Positions 1-8,417 of a stretch of DNA of 39,107 bases are shown piece by piece. The stretch is from the NCBI GenBank assembly GCA_964496975.1, contig CAZCBN010000016.1:1-39107 (forward strand), read 5' to 3'. The notes beneath the pieces were generated by a model, which was given only the letters and a program-made list of their open reading frames with translations, did not search any database and had not been told where the DNA came from. A program made the position numbers and the translations under genes. Each line of letters begins with the position of its first letter. The stretch's first letter is position 1. The DNA comes from CAZCBN01 sp964496975 (lineage in GTDB: Bacteria > Planctomycetota > Phycisphaerae > Phycisphaerales > UBA1924).

Positions 1-483
1 TCGCACCTGCACTTCCCGCGCATGAGCCGGGCCGTGACGCTCAACCCGCACCAGGTCCCGGCGGCGGGGCGTCCGAGGGACGACGCGGACCTCGCCGGCG
101 GCGTGGTCTTTGGCCGCGGGGAGACGGGCCGGGTGGGCGGGGCGGTGCTGCCCTCGTGGCAGACGCTGCGGCCGCTGAGCGTCGCGGCGTCGATGCTCCG
201 CGACCCCGCGCTGCGGGGCGGGTGGACCGAGGCGGACGGGGCGGCGGTCCAGGTCGTTCGGCTGCGGGATGCGCTGCGGTTTGTTGCCCAGCTCTCGGCG
301 GGCGAGGCGTGCGGGTATCAGTTTGCGAGGCCGGAGCGGGCGCTGGGCGGCGTGCGCACGTCGCCGGTGGATTCGACGATGCGGCCGCTGGCGAGCAGCC
401 TGGCGCTGCTGACGCTGAGCGAGACGCTCCACGGGCTTTCGGAGCTGAGCGCCGCGTCGCCGGCGGGGGCGGGCGGGGGCTGA
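1..483 (+). CDS. 3' end of an unrecognised gene (partial, runs off the left edge)
   Basis: The reading frame is open from base 1 and stops with TGA at 481-483. An ATG at 22 is therefore not necessarily the start, and the gene probably begins outside the window. The visible 160 residues include a stretch around ALGGVRTSPVDSTMRPLASS followed by a leucine-rich helix and an Ala/Gly-rich end. That stretch loosely recalls the last repeat of alpha/alpha-toroid (squalene-cyclase-like) proteins of planctomycetes. This is only an impression, and I do not assign a function. The gene lies on the same strand as gyrA, with 157 nt between them. That gap holds a TATACT box, so gyrA is probably transcribed separately. 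Confidence 0.55.
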   Translation, partial: SHLHFPRMSRAVTLNPHQVPAAGRPRDDADLAGGVVFGRGETGRVGGAVLPSWQTLRPLSVAASMLRDPALRGGWTEADGAAVQVVRLRDALRFVAQLSAGEACGYQFARPERALGGVRTSPVDSTMRPLASSLALLTLSETLHGLSELSAASPAGAGGG

Positions 484-525
484 GATCGGGCGGGGCGGAT
501 GACGGCGTGACGGGCGGGTTTGCCG

Positions 526-531
526 TATACT
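526..531 (+). promoter_or_regulatory. Candidate -10 element (TATACT) for gyrA
   Basis: TATACT stands out in a very GC-rich gap 110 nt upstream of the gyrA start. No convincing -35 is visible at the usual spacing. It matches the TANNNT boxes seen before other genes in this window. Confidence 0.4.
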
Positions 532-640
532 TTCGGGCCGGAATCGCCGGGCGCGGCGCGGGCCGTCCGGGGGGCCCCGATGGGGCGACGCTCGGGCGCT
601 CTCGTGGGCGCGCGGCGACGGCGTCTTGGAGCGTGGCGGC

Positions 641-3436
641 ATGGCGGACGAGGTGTTGGGCGATGGGGCCGGGGCGGTCGGGCCGGAGGCGTCGGGCTCG
701 GGCGCGTCGGGTACCGGCGGGGCGGGCGACGGCACGGGCCGGATGACGGCGGCCGAGGCGGCGGGGCGGATCGTCGATCTGAAGATCGAGGACGAGCTGC
801 GCGACAGCTACCTCACGTACGCGATGAGCACGATCATGGATCGTGCGCTGCCCGACGTGCGCGACGGCCTGAAGCCGAGCCAGCGGCGCATCCTGGTGGC
901 GATGAACGACCTGAAGCTGCGCCCGGGCAAGAAGCACTACAAGTGCGCGAAGATCTGCGGCGACACGTCGGGCAACTACCACCCGCACGGCGAGAGCGTG
1001 ATCTACCCGACGCTGGTGGGCATGGCGCAGCGGTGGAAGATGCGCGTGCCGCTGGTCGATCCGCAGGGGAACTTCGGCAGCATCGACGGCGACCCGCCGG
1101 CGGCGCAGCGGTACACCGAGGCGCGGATGCACCAGGCCGCGGTGGACATGCTCGCCGACATCGAGCAGGACACGGTTGACTTCCAGCCGAACTACGACGA
1201 TCGGCTGACCGAGCCGACGGTGCTGCCGGGCAAGTTCCCCAACCTGCTGATCAACGGGGGCATGGGCATCGCGGTGGGGATGGCGACGAGCCTGCCGCCG
1301 CACAACCCTGGGGAGATTCTCGACGCGATCGTGCGCGTGCTGGAGAACCCCGACATCTCGCTGCTGGAGCTGATGACGGACGCGCCCGCGACCGAGGGCC
1401 GCCCCGCGCGGCTCGGGGTGAAGGGGCCGGACTTCCCGACGGGGGGCGTGATCCAGGGCCGCCGGGGGATCGTGGAGGCGTACGAGCACGGCCGCGGCCG
1501 CGTGACGGTGCGGGGCGAGTGCCACGTGGAGCCGATCGGGAAGAACGCCGACCGCGAGCAGATCGTGATCGACAGCATCCCGTACAGCCTGGTGCAGTCG
1601 ACGCTGGTGGAGAAGATCGTCGACGCGGTGAAGGACGAGCGGATCAAGGACATCTCGGACGTCCGCAACGAGAGCGGGCGGAACGCGCAGACGCGGATCG
1701 TGATCGAGCTGAAGAAGGGCGCGGACGCGCGGGTGGTGGAGAACCAGCTCTTCCAGCACACGCCTCTGCAGCAGACGTTCAGCATCATCAACATCGCGCT
1801 GGTGAACCGCCAGCCGCGGACGCTCGGGCTGAAGGAGCTGATCCGCTGCTACATCGACCACCGCTCGGAGGTGATCCGCCGGCGGACGATGCACCTGCTG
1901 CGCGAGGCGAAGAAGCGGGCGCACGTGCTGGAGGGGATGATCTACGCGGTGTGCGACATCGACGAGGTGATCGCGCTCATCCGCGGGAGCCGGACGCGTG
2001 AGGAGGCGATCACGAAGCTGATGGCGCGGCGGTACCGCGTCGCGGCGGGGCACCCGCACTTCGCGAAGCTGCCGGCGCGGCTGACGGCGCGGCTCGCGGC
2101 GGCGGCGTCGGTCGGGGGCGTGACGCTCACGCGGGTGCAGGCGGAGACGATCGGGTCGATGCGGCTGATCCAGCTCGTGGGGCTGGAGATCGAGCGGCTG
2201 ATCGGCGAGTACAACGAGATCGTGTCGCAGATCGAGGACTACGAGAGCATTCTCGCCGACCCGGGGCGTGTGCGGGCGATGATCGCGTCGGACTGCGAGG
2301 AGATGAGGGCGCGGTACGCCTCGGGCGAGGCGGGCAAGCGGCAGACGCGGATCGAGGAGGCGCAGGGCGACATCAACATCGAGTCGCTGATCCAGCAGCA
2401 GGACATGGTGGTCACGCTGACGCGCGGCGGCTTCGTGAAGCGCGTGGCGGTGAGCACGTACGAGGCGCAGGGCCGCGGGGGCAAGGGCATCCGCGCGGCG
2501 GACAGCAAGGACGGCGACGACGTCGTGACGCACCTGTTCGTCGCGAACACGCACGACGACCTGCTGTGCTTCACGGACGCGGGCCGGGTGTTCAAGCTGA
2601 AGGTGTACGAGCTGCCCGAGCTGAGCCGGACGAGCCGGGGCCGCGCGATCAACAACTTCATCCAGCTCAAGGAGGGCGAGAAGACGTGCGCCTGCCGCGC
2701 GGTGAAGAACTTCGAGGAGGGCGAGGACTACCTGCTGTTCGTGAGCCGCGAGGGCATCGTGAAGCGGACGGCGCTGTCGGCGTACCGCAACGTGAACAAC
2801 GCGGGCATCATCGCGGTCGGGCTGAAGGAGGGCGACGGCCTGTTCGACGTGCTGCGGACGACCGGGCGCGACGACGTGATCCTGGTCACGAGCGCGGGCA
2901 TGGCGATCCGCTTCAACGAGGACGACGCCCGGCCCATGGGCCGCAGCGCCGCGGGCGTGAAGGGCATCGAGATGGACGAGGGCGTGCGGATCATCGGCGC
3001 GGCGGTGGTGCCGATGCAGGCGGCGGCCGACGGCTCGCTGGCCACCGCGCCCTCGGCGATCGACGCGGGGCTGAGCCTGCTGACGATCACCGAGCTGGGC
3101 TACGGCAAGCGCACCGACGTGGACGAGTACCGCGTGACGAGCGAGGACGGGAGCCAGCGCAGCCAGAGCCGCGGCGGCAAGGGCCGACTCGACATCCGCA
3201 TCGCGCCCAAGAACGGCAACCCCGTGGTCGCGCTCACGGTAGAGGAGCGGGACGACGTCGTCGTCATCACCAGCAGCGGCAACCTGGTCCGCACCCCCGC
3301 GGCGAGCATCAGCCGCTACGGACGCGGGACGCAGGGCGTGCGCGTCGTCGGGCTGAACGGGGCCGACCGCGTGATCGCGGCGGCCCGCGTGGTGGAGCAG
3401 GAGTCGGCCCCCGCGGCGGCGACGCCGGGCGCGTAG
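641..3436 (+). CDS. gyrA: DNA gyrase subunit A
   Basis: This is the breakage-reunion subunit of the type IIA topoisomerase that, with GyrB, introduces negative supercoils using ATP. It has 931 residues from ATG 641, which has GGAG nine bases upstream. A TTG at 626 and an ATG at 743 are alternatives, and the first 35 residues are a low-complexity Gly/Ala leader absent from most GyrA. The core runs from LRDSYLTYAM, and the catalytic tyrosine is Tyr158 in AAQRYTEARM. The C-terminal pinwheel carries a GyrA box, QGRGGKG (2468-2488), which marks gyrase rather than topoisomerase IV. A second similar motif, QSRGGKG, lies at 3164-3184. In the quinolone-binding helix the E. coli Ser83 position is Ser119, but the Asp87 position is Pro123. 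No gyrB lies nearby. Confidence 0.96.
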   Translation: MADEVLGDGAGAVGPEASGSGASGTGGAGDGTGRMTAAEAAGRIVDLKIEDELRDSYLTYAMSTIMDRALPDVRDGLKPSQRRILVAMNDLKLRPGKKHYKCAKICGDTSGNYHPHGESVIYPTLVGMAQRWKMRVPLVDPQGNFGSIDGDPPAAQRYTEARMHQAAVDMLADIEQDTVDFQPNYDDRLTEPTVLPGKFPNLLINGGMGIAVGMATSLPPHNPGEILDAIVRVLENPDISLLELMTDAPATEGRPARLGVKGPDFPTGGVIQGRRGIVEAYEHGRGRVTVRGECHVEPIGKNADREQIVIDSIPYSLVQSTLVEKIVDAVKDERIKDISDVRNESGRNAQTRIVIELKKGADARVVENQLFQHTPLQQTFSIINIALVNRQPRTLGLKELIRCYIDHRSEVIRRRTMHLLREAKKRAHVLEGMIYAVCDIDEVIALIRGSRTREEAITKLMARRYRVAAGHPHFAKLPARLTARLAAAASVGGVTLTRVQAETIGSMRLIQLVGLEIERLIGEYNEIVSQIEDYESILADPGRVRAMIASDCEEMRARYASGEAGKRQTRIEEAQGDINIESLIQQQDMVVTLTRGGFVKRVAVSTYEAQGRGGKGIRAADSKDGDDVVTHLFVANTHDDLLCFTDAGRVFKLKVYELPELSRTSRGRAINNFIQLKEGEKTCACRAVKNFEEGEDYLLFVSREGIVKRTALSAYRNVNNAGIIAVGLKEGDGLFDVLRTTGRDDVILVTSAGMAIRFNEDDARPMGRSAAGVKGIEMDEGVRIIGAAVVPMQAAADGSLATAPSAIDAGLSLLTITELGYGKRTDVDEYRVTSEDGSQRSQSRGGKGRLDIRIAPKNGNPVVALTVEERDDVVVITSSGNLVRTPAASISRYGRGTQGVRVVGLNGADRVIAAARVVEQESAPAAATPGA

Positions 3437-3472
3437 GCCCCGGTCCCGCGCGCGGCCCCCGGCGTCCGCCGC

Positions 3473-3478
3473 TATCGT
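3473..3478 (+). promoter_or_regulatory. Candidate -10 element (TATCGT) for the STAS gene
   Basis: TATCGT sits in the 87-nt gap between gyrA and the STAS gene, 45 nt upstream of the latter. There is no clear -35. The call rests on similarity to the other TANNNT boxes in the window. Confidence 0.3.
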
Positions 3479-3523
3479 GGTCGCACGGCGGCACGCCCCG
3501 CCCCTGAAAGGCAGGACCGGATC

Positions 3524-3925
3524 ATGGCGATCGATTGGTCAGACGGCATCACCCTCGCGCAGCTCGCCGACGAGCCGGCGCTGTCGGAGGAGCTTGCCGC
3601 GTTGCTGGAGCGCATCCAGGAAAGCGCGGACGGGGGCCGTCCCACGCCGAGCGTCGTGCTCGACTTCTCGGGCGTGAGCTACATCAACAGCTCGAACATC
3701 GCCCAGCTCCTCCGCCTCAGCAAGCGCTTGAACGAGGCCGGGCGGCACCTGCGCCTGTGCGGCCTGAGCGACGAGGTCTGGTCGGTCATGCTCGTCACCG
3801 GGCTTGACAAGGTCTTCCGCTACGCGCCCGACACGCTCACCGCGCTCGCCGGCCTGCAGATCGAGGACCCCACGCTCGGCGGCATGGGCTCGGCCGATGA
3901 CGTCGACGCGGAGGAGCCGGCCTGA
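3524..3925 (+). CDS. STAS-domain protein, anti-sigma-factor-antagonist type
   Basis: A 133-residue single-domain protein. The segment VVLDFSGVSYINSSNIAQLL (residues 44-63) is the STAS core, with the serine pair Ser56-Ser57 where SpoIIAA-type proteins are phosphorylated. In such systems the unphosphorylated form binds an anti-sigma kinase, and a SpoIIE-type phosphatase restores it. The tail after residue 115 is acidic and probably disordered. The start at ATG 3524 has AGGA eight bases upstream. The ABC ATPase follows 116 nt downstream on the same strand, and a SpoIIE-type phosphatase lies just beyond it in convergent orientation. No HATPase anti-sigma kinase is visible, so the partner must be elsewhere. 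The fold assignment is firm, but the pathway is inferred. Confidence 0.85.
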   Translation: MAIDWSDGITLAQLADEPALSEELAALLERIQESADGGRPTPSVVLDFSGVSYINSSNIAQLLRLSKRLNEAGRHLRLCGLSDEVWSVMLVTGLDKVFRYAPDTLTALAGLQIEDPTLGGMGSADDVDAEEPA

Positions 3926-4041
3926 CCCCCGCCGCGAGCCAACCCCCCGCCGCGTCGGCTTCCGCGTCGACCTTGCGTGATGAGCCGGCCCCAGCCGTGA
4001 ACGCCGTCCCGCTGGTGCTCGCCGGGAAGCCGCGCGAGCCC

Positions 4042-4794
<753 letters not shown>

Positions 4795-4820
4795 GCCCCG
4801 CACGCGGGCCCTGCCCAGCA

Positions 4821-6206
4821 TCAGGCCGCGATCGCCGCGACGGCCGCCGCCGGCGCGAGCACCAGCGCCGTGATGTCGTCCGACTGGTGCAGCGAGCCCG
4901 CCTGCTCATCGAGCACCGAGGAGAGCCGGCCCAGCGCCTCCTCGAGCGTCGCGTCGTGGTGCGCCCGCGCGGCCACGTCGGCGAGGCAGGCGATGTGCCG
5001 CGGCTCGCGGGCCGCGGGGCCCCCGTCGGTCGCCGGCTCCAGGCCGTCGCCGGGGGCCTCGTCCGGGAAGGCGGTCTCGAACCCATCGCTGAAGACAAGC
5101 ATCGCGTCGCGCGGCCCAAGCCGGAAGGTCACGCTCGGGAAGGTCGCGTCGGCGAAGACGCCCAGCAGCGGCCCCTCCGTCTCGACGCGCGAGAGCCGCT
5201 CCACGCGCTCGTCGTGGGCCCCGGCCCGCACGAGCAGCGGTGGGGGATGCCCGGCGCCCGCGACGGTCACCGTCATCGTGCGCGTGTCGACAAGGCCGTA
5301 CATCGCCGTCGCGAAGCGGTCCGTGCCGAGCCGCGCGGAGACGAACGCGTGGTTGAGCCGCGCGAGCGCCTCGTCGGGCGGCACGGCCTGGGGCGTGCGG
5401 CCGAGCGAGAGACGGTCGGGCGTGTCGCGCACGCGCGGGAGCGAGCAGGCCATGTAGAGCGAGAGCAGCGCCGCCGCGGCGCCGTGCCCCACCGCGTCGG
5501 CGAAGAAGAACGAGAGCGTGTGGGGCCCGAGCGCCCGCACGTCGACCACGTCGCCCCCCAGGTAGCCCGCGGGCCGGCTGAAGACGCTCGCGCGCACCCC
5601 GGTCTGCACGGCCGAGGGCGGGCAGACGAGCTTGCGGTGCAGGGCCGCCGCGCGGCGGAGTTCCTCGTCGATGCGCGTCAGCTCCACCGCCACGCCCCGG
5701 TGCGACGACTGCATCATGCCCGCCTCGTGCTGCATGCGGCGGAGCCCAGGCTGGCGCAGCAGCAACGCCCGAAGCGTGAGGGCAAGCTGCGCGCACGGCG
5801 CATCGACCCGCTCCACGAGCACGCCCTCGCGGGCCGCGGCGGTGAGCATGCGCGAAACTTCCCACGACACGCCGCCGGGGCGGAGCACCACGGTCGGGCC
5901 GTCGACCATCGCCGCGGCGTCGAGCATGCGGCGCAGCCCGCCGGGCGTGGCGGCCTCGTCGACCCACAGCAACAGGCCCGCCGCGTCCAGGACGTCCAGG
6001 CCCGGCCGGCCCCCCGGGCCCGTCTCGGTGGTCTCGTGGGCAAACTCGGGCGCGGTCTCGCCGTCGGGCCAGCACTGGGTGATGCCCGCCGCGGCCGCGC
6101 GGCGCGCGACCGCGCTCCCCTCACCGCCCGCCAGCACAACGCGGACGCGCCGCGGCCCGCTGAAGCTCGCCTCGACCGCGTCGTCGTGCCCACGCGATTG
6201 CCACAT
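4821..6206 (-). CDS. SpoIIE-type PP2C serine phosphatase with a receiver-like N-terminal domain
   Basis: A 461-residue protein. The C-terminal half has the PP2C/SpoIIE blocks in order: GGDVVDV, FFFADAVGHGAAAALLSLYM, AGAGHPPPLLV, LVFSDGFETA and SDDITALVL. These include the Asp residues that bind metal. Such enzymes remove phosphate from serine in STAS-domain regulators. The first 150 residues look like a degenerate receiver domain, followed by a helical linker (VELTRIDEELRRAAALHRKL). I see no clear phosphoacceptor Asp, so a true response-regulator role is unproven. The start at ATG 6206 was chosen because AGGAG (6215-6219 on this strand) lies eight bases upstream; an in-frame ATG at 6290 has no such support. 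It is probably cotranscribed behind gluQ and the DUF192 gene, 43 nt downstream of the latter. Confidence 0.88.
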   Translation of the reverse strand: MWQSRGHDDAVEASFSGPRRVRVVLAGGEGSAVARRAAAAGITQCWPDGETAPEFAHETTETGPGGRPGLDVLDAAGLLLWVDEAATPGGLRRMLDAAAMVDGPTVVLRPGGVSWEVSRMLTAAAREGVLVERVDAPCAQLALTLRALLLRQPGLRRMQHEAGMMQSSHRGVAVELTRIDEELRRAAALHRKLVCPPSAVQTGVRASVFSRPAGYLGGDVVDVRALGPHTLSFFFADAVGHGAAAALLSLYMACSLPRVRDTPDRLSLGRTPQAVPPDEALARLNHAFVSARLGTDRFATAMYGLVDTRTMTVTVAGAGHPPPLLVRAGAHDERVERLSRVETEGPLLGVFADATFPSVTFRLGPRDAMLVFSDGFETAFPDEAPGDGLEPATDGGPAAREPRHIACLADVAARAHHDATLEEALGRLSSVLDEQAGSLHQSDDITALVLAPAAAVAAIAA

Positions 6207-6249
6207 GCCCGGCGCTCCTCTCGCCGGGCGAGCCCGCTCCCGGCCCGCG

Positions 6250-6861
6250 TTATTCGGCGCGGGCGCGCAGCGCCTGCACATCCATCCCAACTTTGTCGCC
6301 TTCCCGGACCTTGATCCGCTCGAGCGTTCCCCCAGCCAGCTCGATCACGAACGCCGCGGCGAACCGGCTCGCGTACCGCTTGAGCCGCAACTCGTAGCGC
6401 AGGTTCTCGGGCTTGCGCGGGTCGAGGTCGCCGGCGACGCCCTCGCCCTCGCCCCGGGGCGGCTCGATGGGCATGTGGTGCGTCGCCGTCACCCGGCCCG
6501 AGGCGTCGACGAACACGATGTCGATCGGCGTCAGGCAGTCGCGCATGATGAACGCGCGGACGGCGGAGTCTTTGAACACAAAGAGCATCCCGCCGTCGGG
6601 GTCGATCGAGGCGCGGCCCCCGAGGCCCTTCGTCCGCGTCGCCTCGTCGGCCGCCAGCTCCAGCAAAAACCGCTCGCCCCCGAGCGTGATCGCGACACGC
6701 TCGCGCCCGTCGGCCGTCGGGGCCGCCGGCGGCTCGCCGCAGCCCGCGGGGCCGAGGGCCAGCACGCTCGCGGGGCCGAGCACCGCCGCCACCGCGGCGA
6801 GCCCCGCCGCGACTCGTGCCGTCCGTGGCGCGACCCGTGCCGCACCTGAGGCCCTGCCCAT
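6250..6861 (-). CDS. Secreted DUF192 protein
   Basis: A protein of 203 residues. An N-terminal hydrophobic Ala/Leu segment ends near LGPAGCG, suggesting a signal peptide, possibly of a lipoprotein, although the position three before Cys is Pro, which is atypical. Residues from about 75 onward match DUF192: TKGLGGRASIDPDGGMLFVF, then FIMRDCLTPIDIVFVDASG, then ATHHMPIEPP, and a final LAGGTLERIKVREGD. The family is small, periplasmic or archaeal-secreted, and has no established biochemical function. The start codon ATG 6861 overlaps the gluQ stop as TGATG with GGAG just upstream, so translation is probably coupled to gluQ. An ATG eight codons earlier (6885) would lie inside gluQ. Confidence 0.85.
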   Translation of the reverse strand: MGRASGAARVAPRTARVAAGLAAVAAVLGPASVLALGPAGCGEPPAAPTADGRERVAITLGGERFLLELAADEATRTKGLGGRASIDPDGGMLFVFKDSAVRAFIMRDCLTPIDIVFVDASGRVTATHHMPIEPPRGEGEGVAGDLDPRKPENLRYELRLKRYASRFAAAFVIELAGGTLERIKVREGDKVGMDVQALRARAE

Positions 6862-7886
6862 CACGCCGCTCCGTTCACGAGCCATTGTTCGGCCTCCGGG
6901 GTAAACACCACGTCCTCGCGGGGCATGGTAGAAAGATCGAACCGGGCCGCGAACTCCGCCGCCGTCATGGGCTCGGGGCCCCTCGGGCAGAGCCCGCACC
7001 AGTGCGCACACAGCCCGACGATGCGCTCGGGCCCGACGCCCCGCTCGCGATAGGCGGTGAGTCGCGTGTCGCCGTGGCGTTTGGCCAGTCGCCGGCCGTC
7101 GGCACCACGAACCAGGGGCAGGTGGGCGTACCACGGCTCTGGGGTGAGGCCCAGCGCCCGGTACAGCAGCAGTTGCCGCGCGGCCGAATCGAGCAGGTCG
7201 TCGCCGCGCACGATGTGCGTCACACCTTGCCGGGCGTCGTCGACGACCACCGCGAGCTGATAACTCGGGCAGCCGCGCTTGGTCCAGACCAGAAAGTCGC
7301 CGACAGTGGAGCCCGGATCTACGCGGACGCTGCCGCGCAGGGCGTCCACGAAAGCAACAGCGCCGGCGGGGGTGGCGAATCGCCAGTTGGTGTTCCGGTC
7401 GGCCGTGTCGCCGGCGAACGCACCGGTTGAGCCGGCAGAAAACCCCGCGGGCCGCAGCTCGGGCGGGAATCGGTGCTCGTGGACGCCCTCTTGTGGGGCG
7501 GAGGCGGCGTGTTCGATGTCGCCGCGGGTGAGGTCGCTGGGATACACCAACCCCGCGTGGGCGAGGGTGCGCATGGCGTCGACAAACGGGGCGAGATCGG
7601 CGGACTGGATGGTGGGCCCCTCGTCCCAGGTGAGGCCCAGCCAGGCGAGGGTGTCGATGGTCTGCGGGATGACGCCGGGCTTGACGCGCGGGGTGTCGAG
7701 GTCCTCGATGCGGAGGGTGACGGCCCAGCCGTGGCGGCGGGCGAGGGCCCAGTTCACGAGAAAGGTGCGGGCGTTGCCGAGGTGGAGGGCGCCGGTGGGC
7801 GAAGGGGCGAGGCGTGTGCGCGCGGCGGCGTGCGGTGGGGCCGGCGCGTCGGCGGGGCCGGGGTTTGTGCGGTCGGGTGGCGTCAC
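6861..7886 (-). CDS. gluQ: Glutamyl-Q tRNA(Asp) synthetase-like protein
   Basis: A truncated glutamyl-tRNA synthetase paralogue of about 341 residues. It has the catalytic core but no anticodon-binding domain. The HIGH motif is HLGN (residues 35-38) after RLAPSPTGALHLGNAR, and the KMSKS equivalent is RLAKRHGD. The family attaches glutamate to queuosine at position 34 of tRNA-Asp. The zinc-binding cysteines usual in the insert are absent: where most members read YPCxC, this one reads YPSDLT (residues 115-120). The start is GTG 7886. On this strand TACCGT ends seven bases before the GTG and there is no ribosome-binding site, so the mRNA is probably leaderless. The DUF192 gene overlaps its stop codon. 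Confidence 0.88.
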   Translation of the reverse strand: MTPPDRTNPGPADAPAPPHAAARTRLAPSPTGALHLGNARTFLVNWALARRHGWAVTLRIEDLDTPRVKPGVIPQTIDTLAWLGLTWDEGPTIQSADLAPFVDAMRTLAHAGLVYPSDLTRGDIEHAASAPQEGVHEHRFPPELRPAGFSAGSTGAFAGDTADRNTNWRFATPAGAVAFVDALRGSVRVDPGSTVGDFLVWTKRGCPSYQLAVVVDDARQGVTHIVRGDDLLDSAARQLLLYRALGLTPEPWYAHLPLVRGADGRRLAKRHGDTRLTAYRERGVGPERIVGLCAHWCGLCPRGPEPMTAAEFAARFDLSTMPREDVVFTPEAEQWLVNGAA

Positions 7887-7893
7887 GGGGTTG

Positions 7894-7903
7894 ACGGTAC
7901 ACT
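7894..7903. promoter_or_regulatory. Overlapping divergent -10 elements for gluQ (-) and phhB (+)
   Basis: On the - strand TACCGT (7894-7899) ends seven bases before the gluQ GTG. On the + strand TACACT (7898-7903) ends six bases before a GTG at 7910 and 54 bases before the phhB ATG. The two boxes share the bases TA, so the promoters would exclude each other sterically. Confidence 0.5.
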
Positions 7904-7957
7904 GCGACGGTGGGCGAGGTGCCGGGGGAGGCCGCCCGCGCCCCAGGAGTTCCGCAG

Positions 7958-8245
7958 ATGGCGGCGAAACTGAGCGAGGCGGAGGTCAAGGCCGCGATGC
8001 GGACGCTGCCCGAGTGGAGCGAGATCAACGACGAGATTCAGCGGACCTTCAAGTTCGACGATTTCGCGCGGGCGATGGCGTTTGTCAACCGCGTGGCCGA
8101 CGCGGCGGAGGCGATGCAGCACCATCCCGACGTGCTGATCCGCTACAACAAGGTGACGCTGACGCTGACGACGCACGACGCGGGCGGCGTGACCGAGCTG
8201 GACGTGCAACTGGCGAAGGCCGCGGACGGCTTCGCGGGCGTGTGA
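7958..8245 (+). CDS. phhB: Pterin-4a-carbinolamine dehydratase
   Basis: A 95-residue protein of normal family length. The active-site signature is intact: AEAMQHHPDVLIRYNKVTL (His55, His56, Pro57) followed by TTHDAGGVTELD, whose His73 completes the set. The enzyme dehydrates 4a-hydroxytetrahydropterin, recycling the cofactor of aromatic amino acid hydroxylases. In bacteria without such hydroxylases it may serve other pterin chemistry. ATG 7958 was chosen because AGGAG (7945-7949) lies eight bases upstream. A GTG at 7910 in the same frame is possible as a leaderless start, since TACACT ends six bases before it, and would add 16 residues. No phenylalanine hydroxylase gene is nearby. Confidence 0.92.
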   Translation: MAAKLSEAEVKAAMRTLPEWSEINDEIQRTFKFDDFARAMAFVNRVADAAEAMQHHPDVLIRYNKVTLTLTTHDAGGVTELDVQLAKAADGFAGV

Positions 8246-8417
8246 GCGGACGCGTGCAGGCGCGGACGGAGGCGCGGACGGAGACGCGGGCGTCGGCCCG
8301 CGAGGGCCCTCGGTCGAGGTGTCGCGTCGCGCGGCGTCGTCCGTGGGGTGCGCGGGCTGCACGGTGTCCATGGTCGATCGCCCGGCGGCGTGCGCAGGGG
8401 CCGCGGAGGAACTCATC

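Noticed and set aside
41..2554. Long reading frame antisense to gyrA
   Set aside because: It is an Arg/His/Leu/Pro-rich translation with no domain, produced by GC-biased third positions of gyrA.
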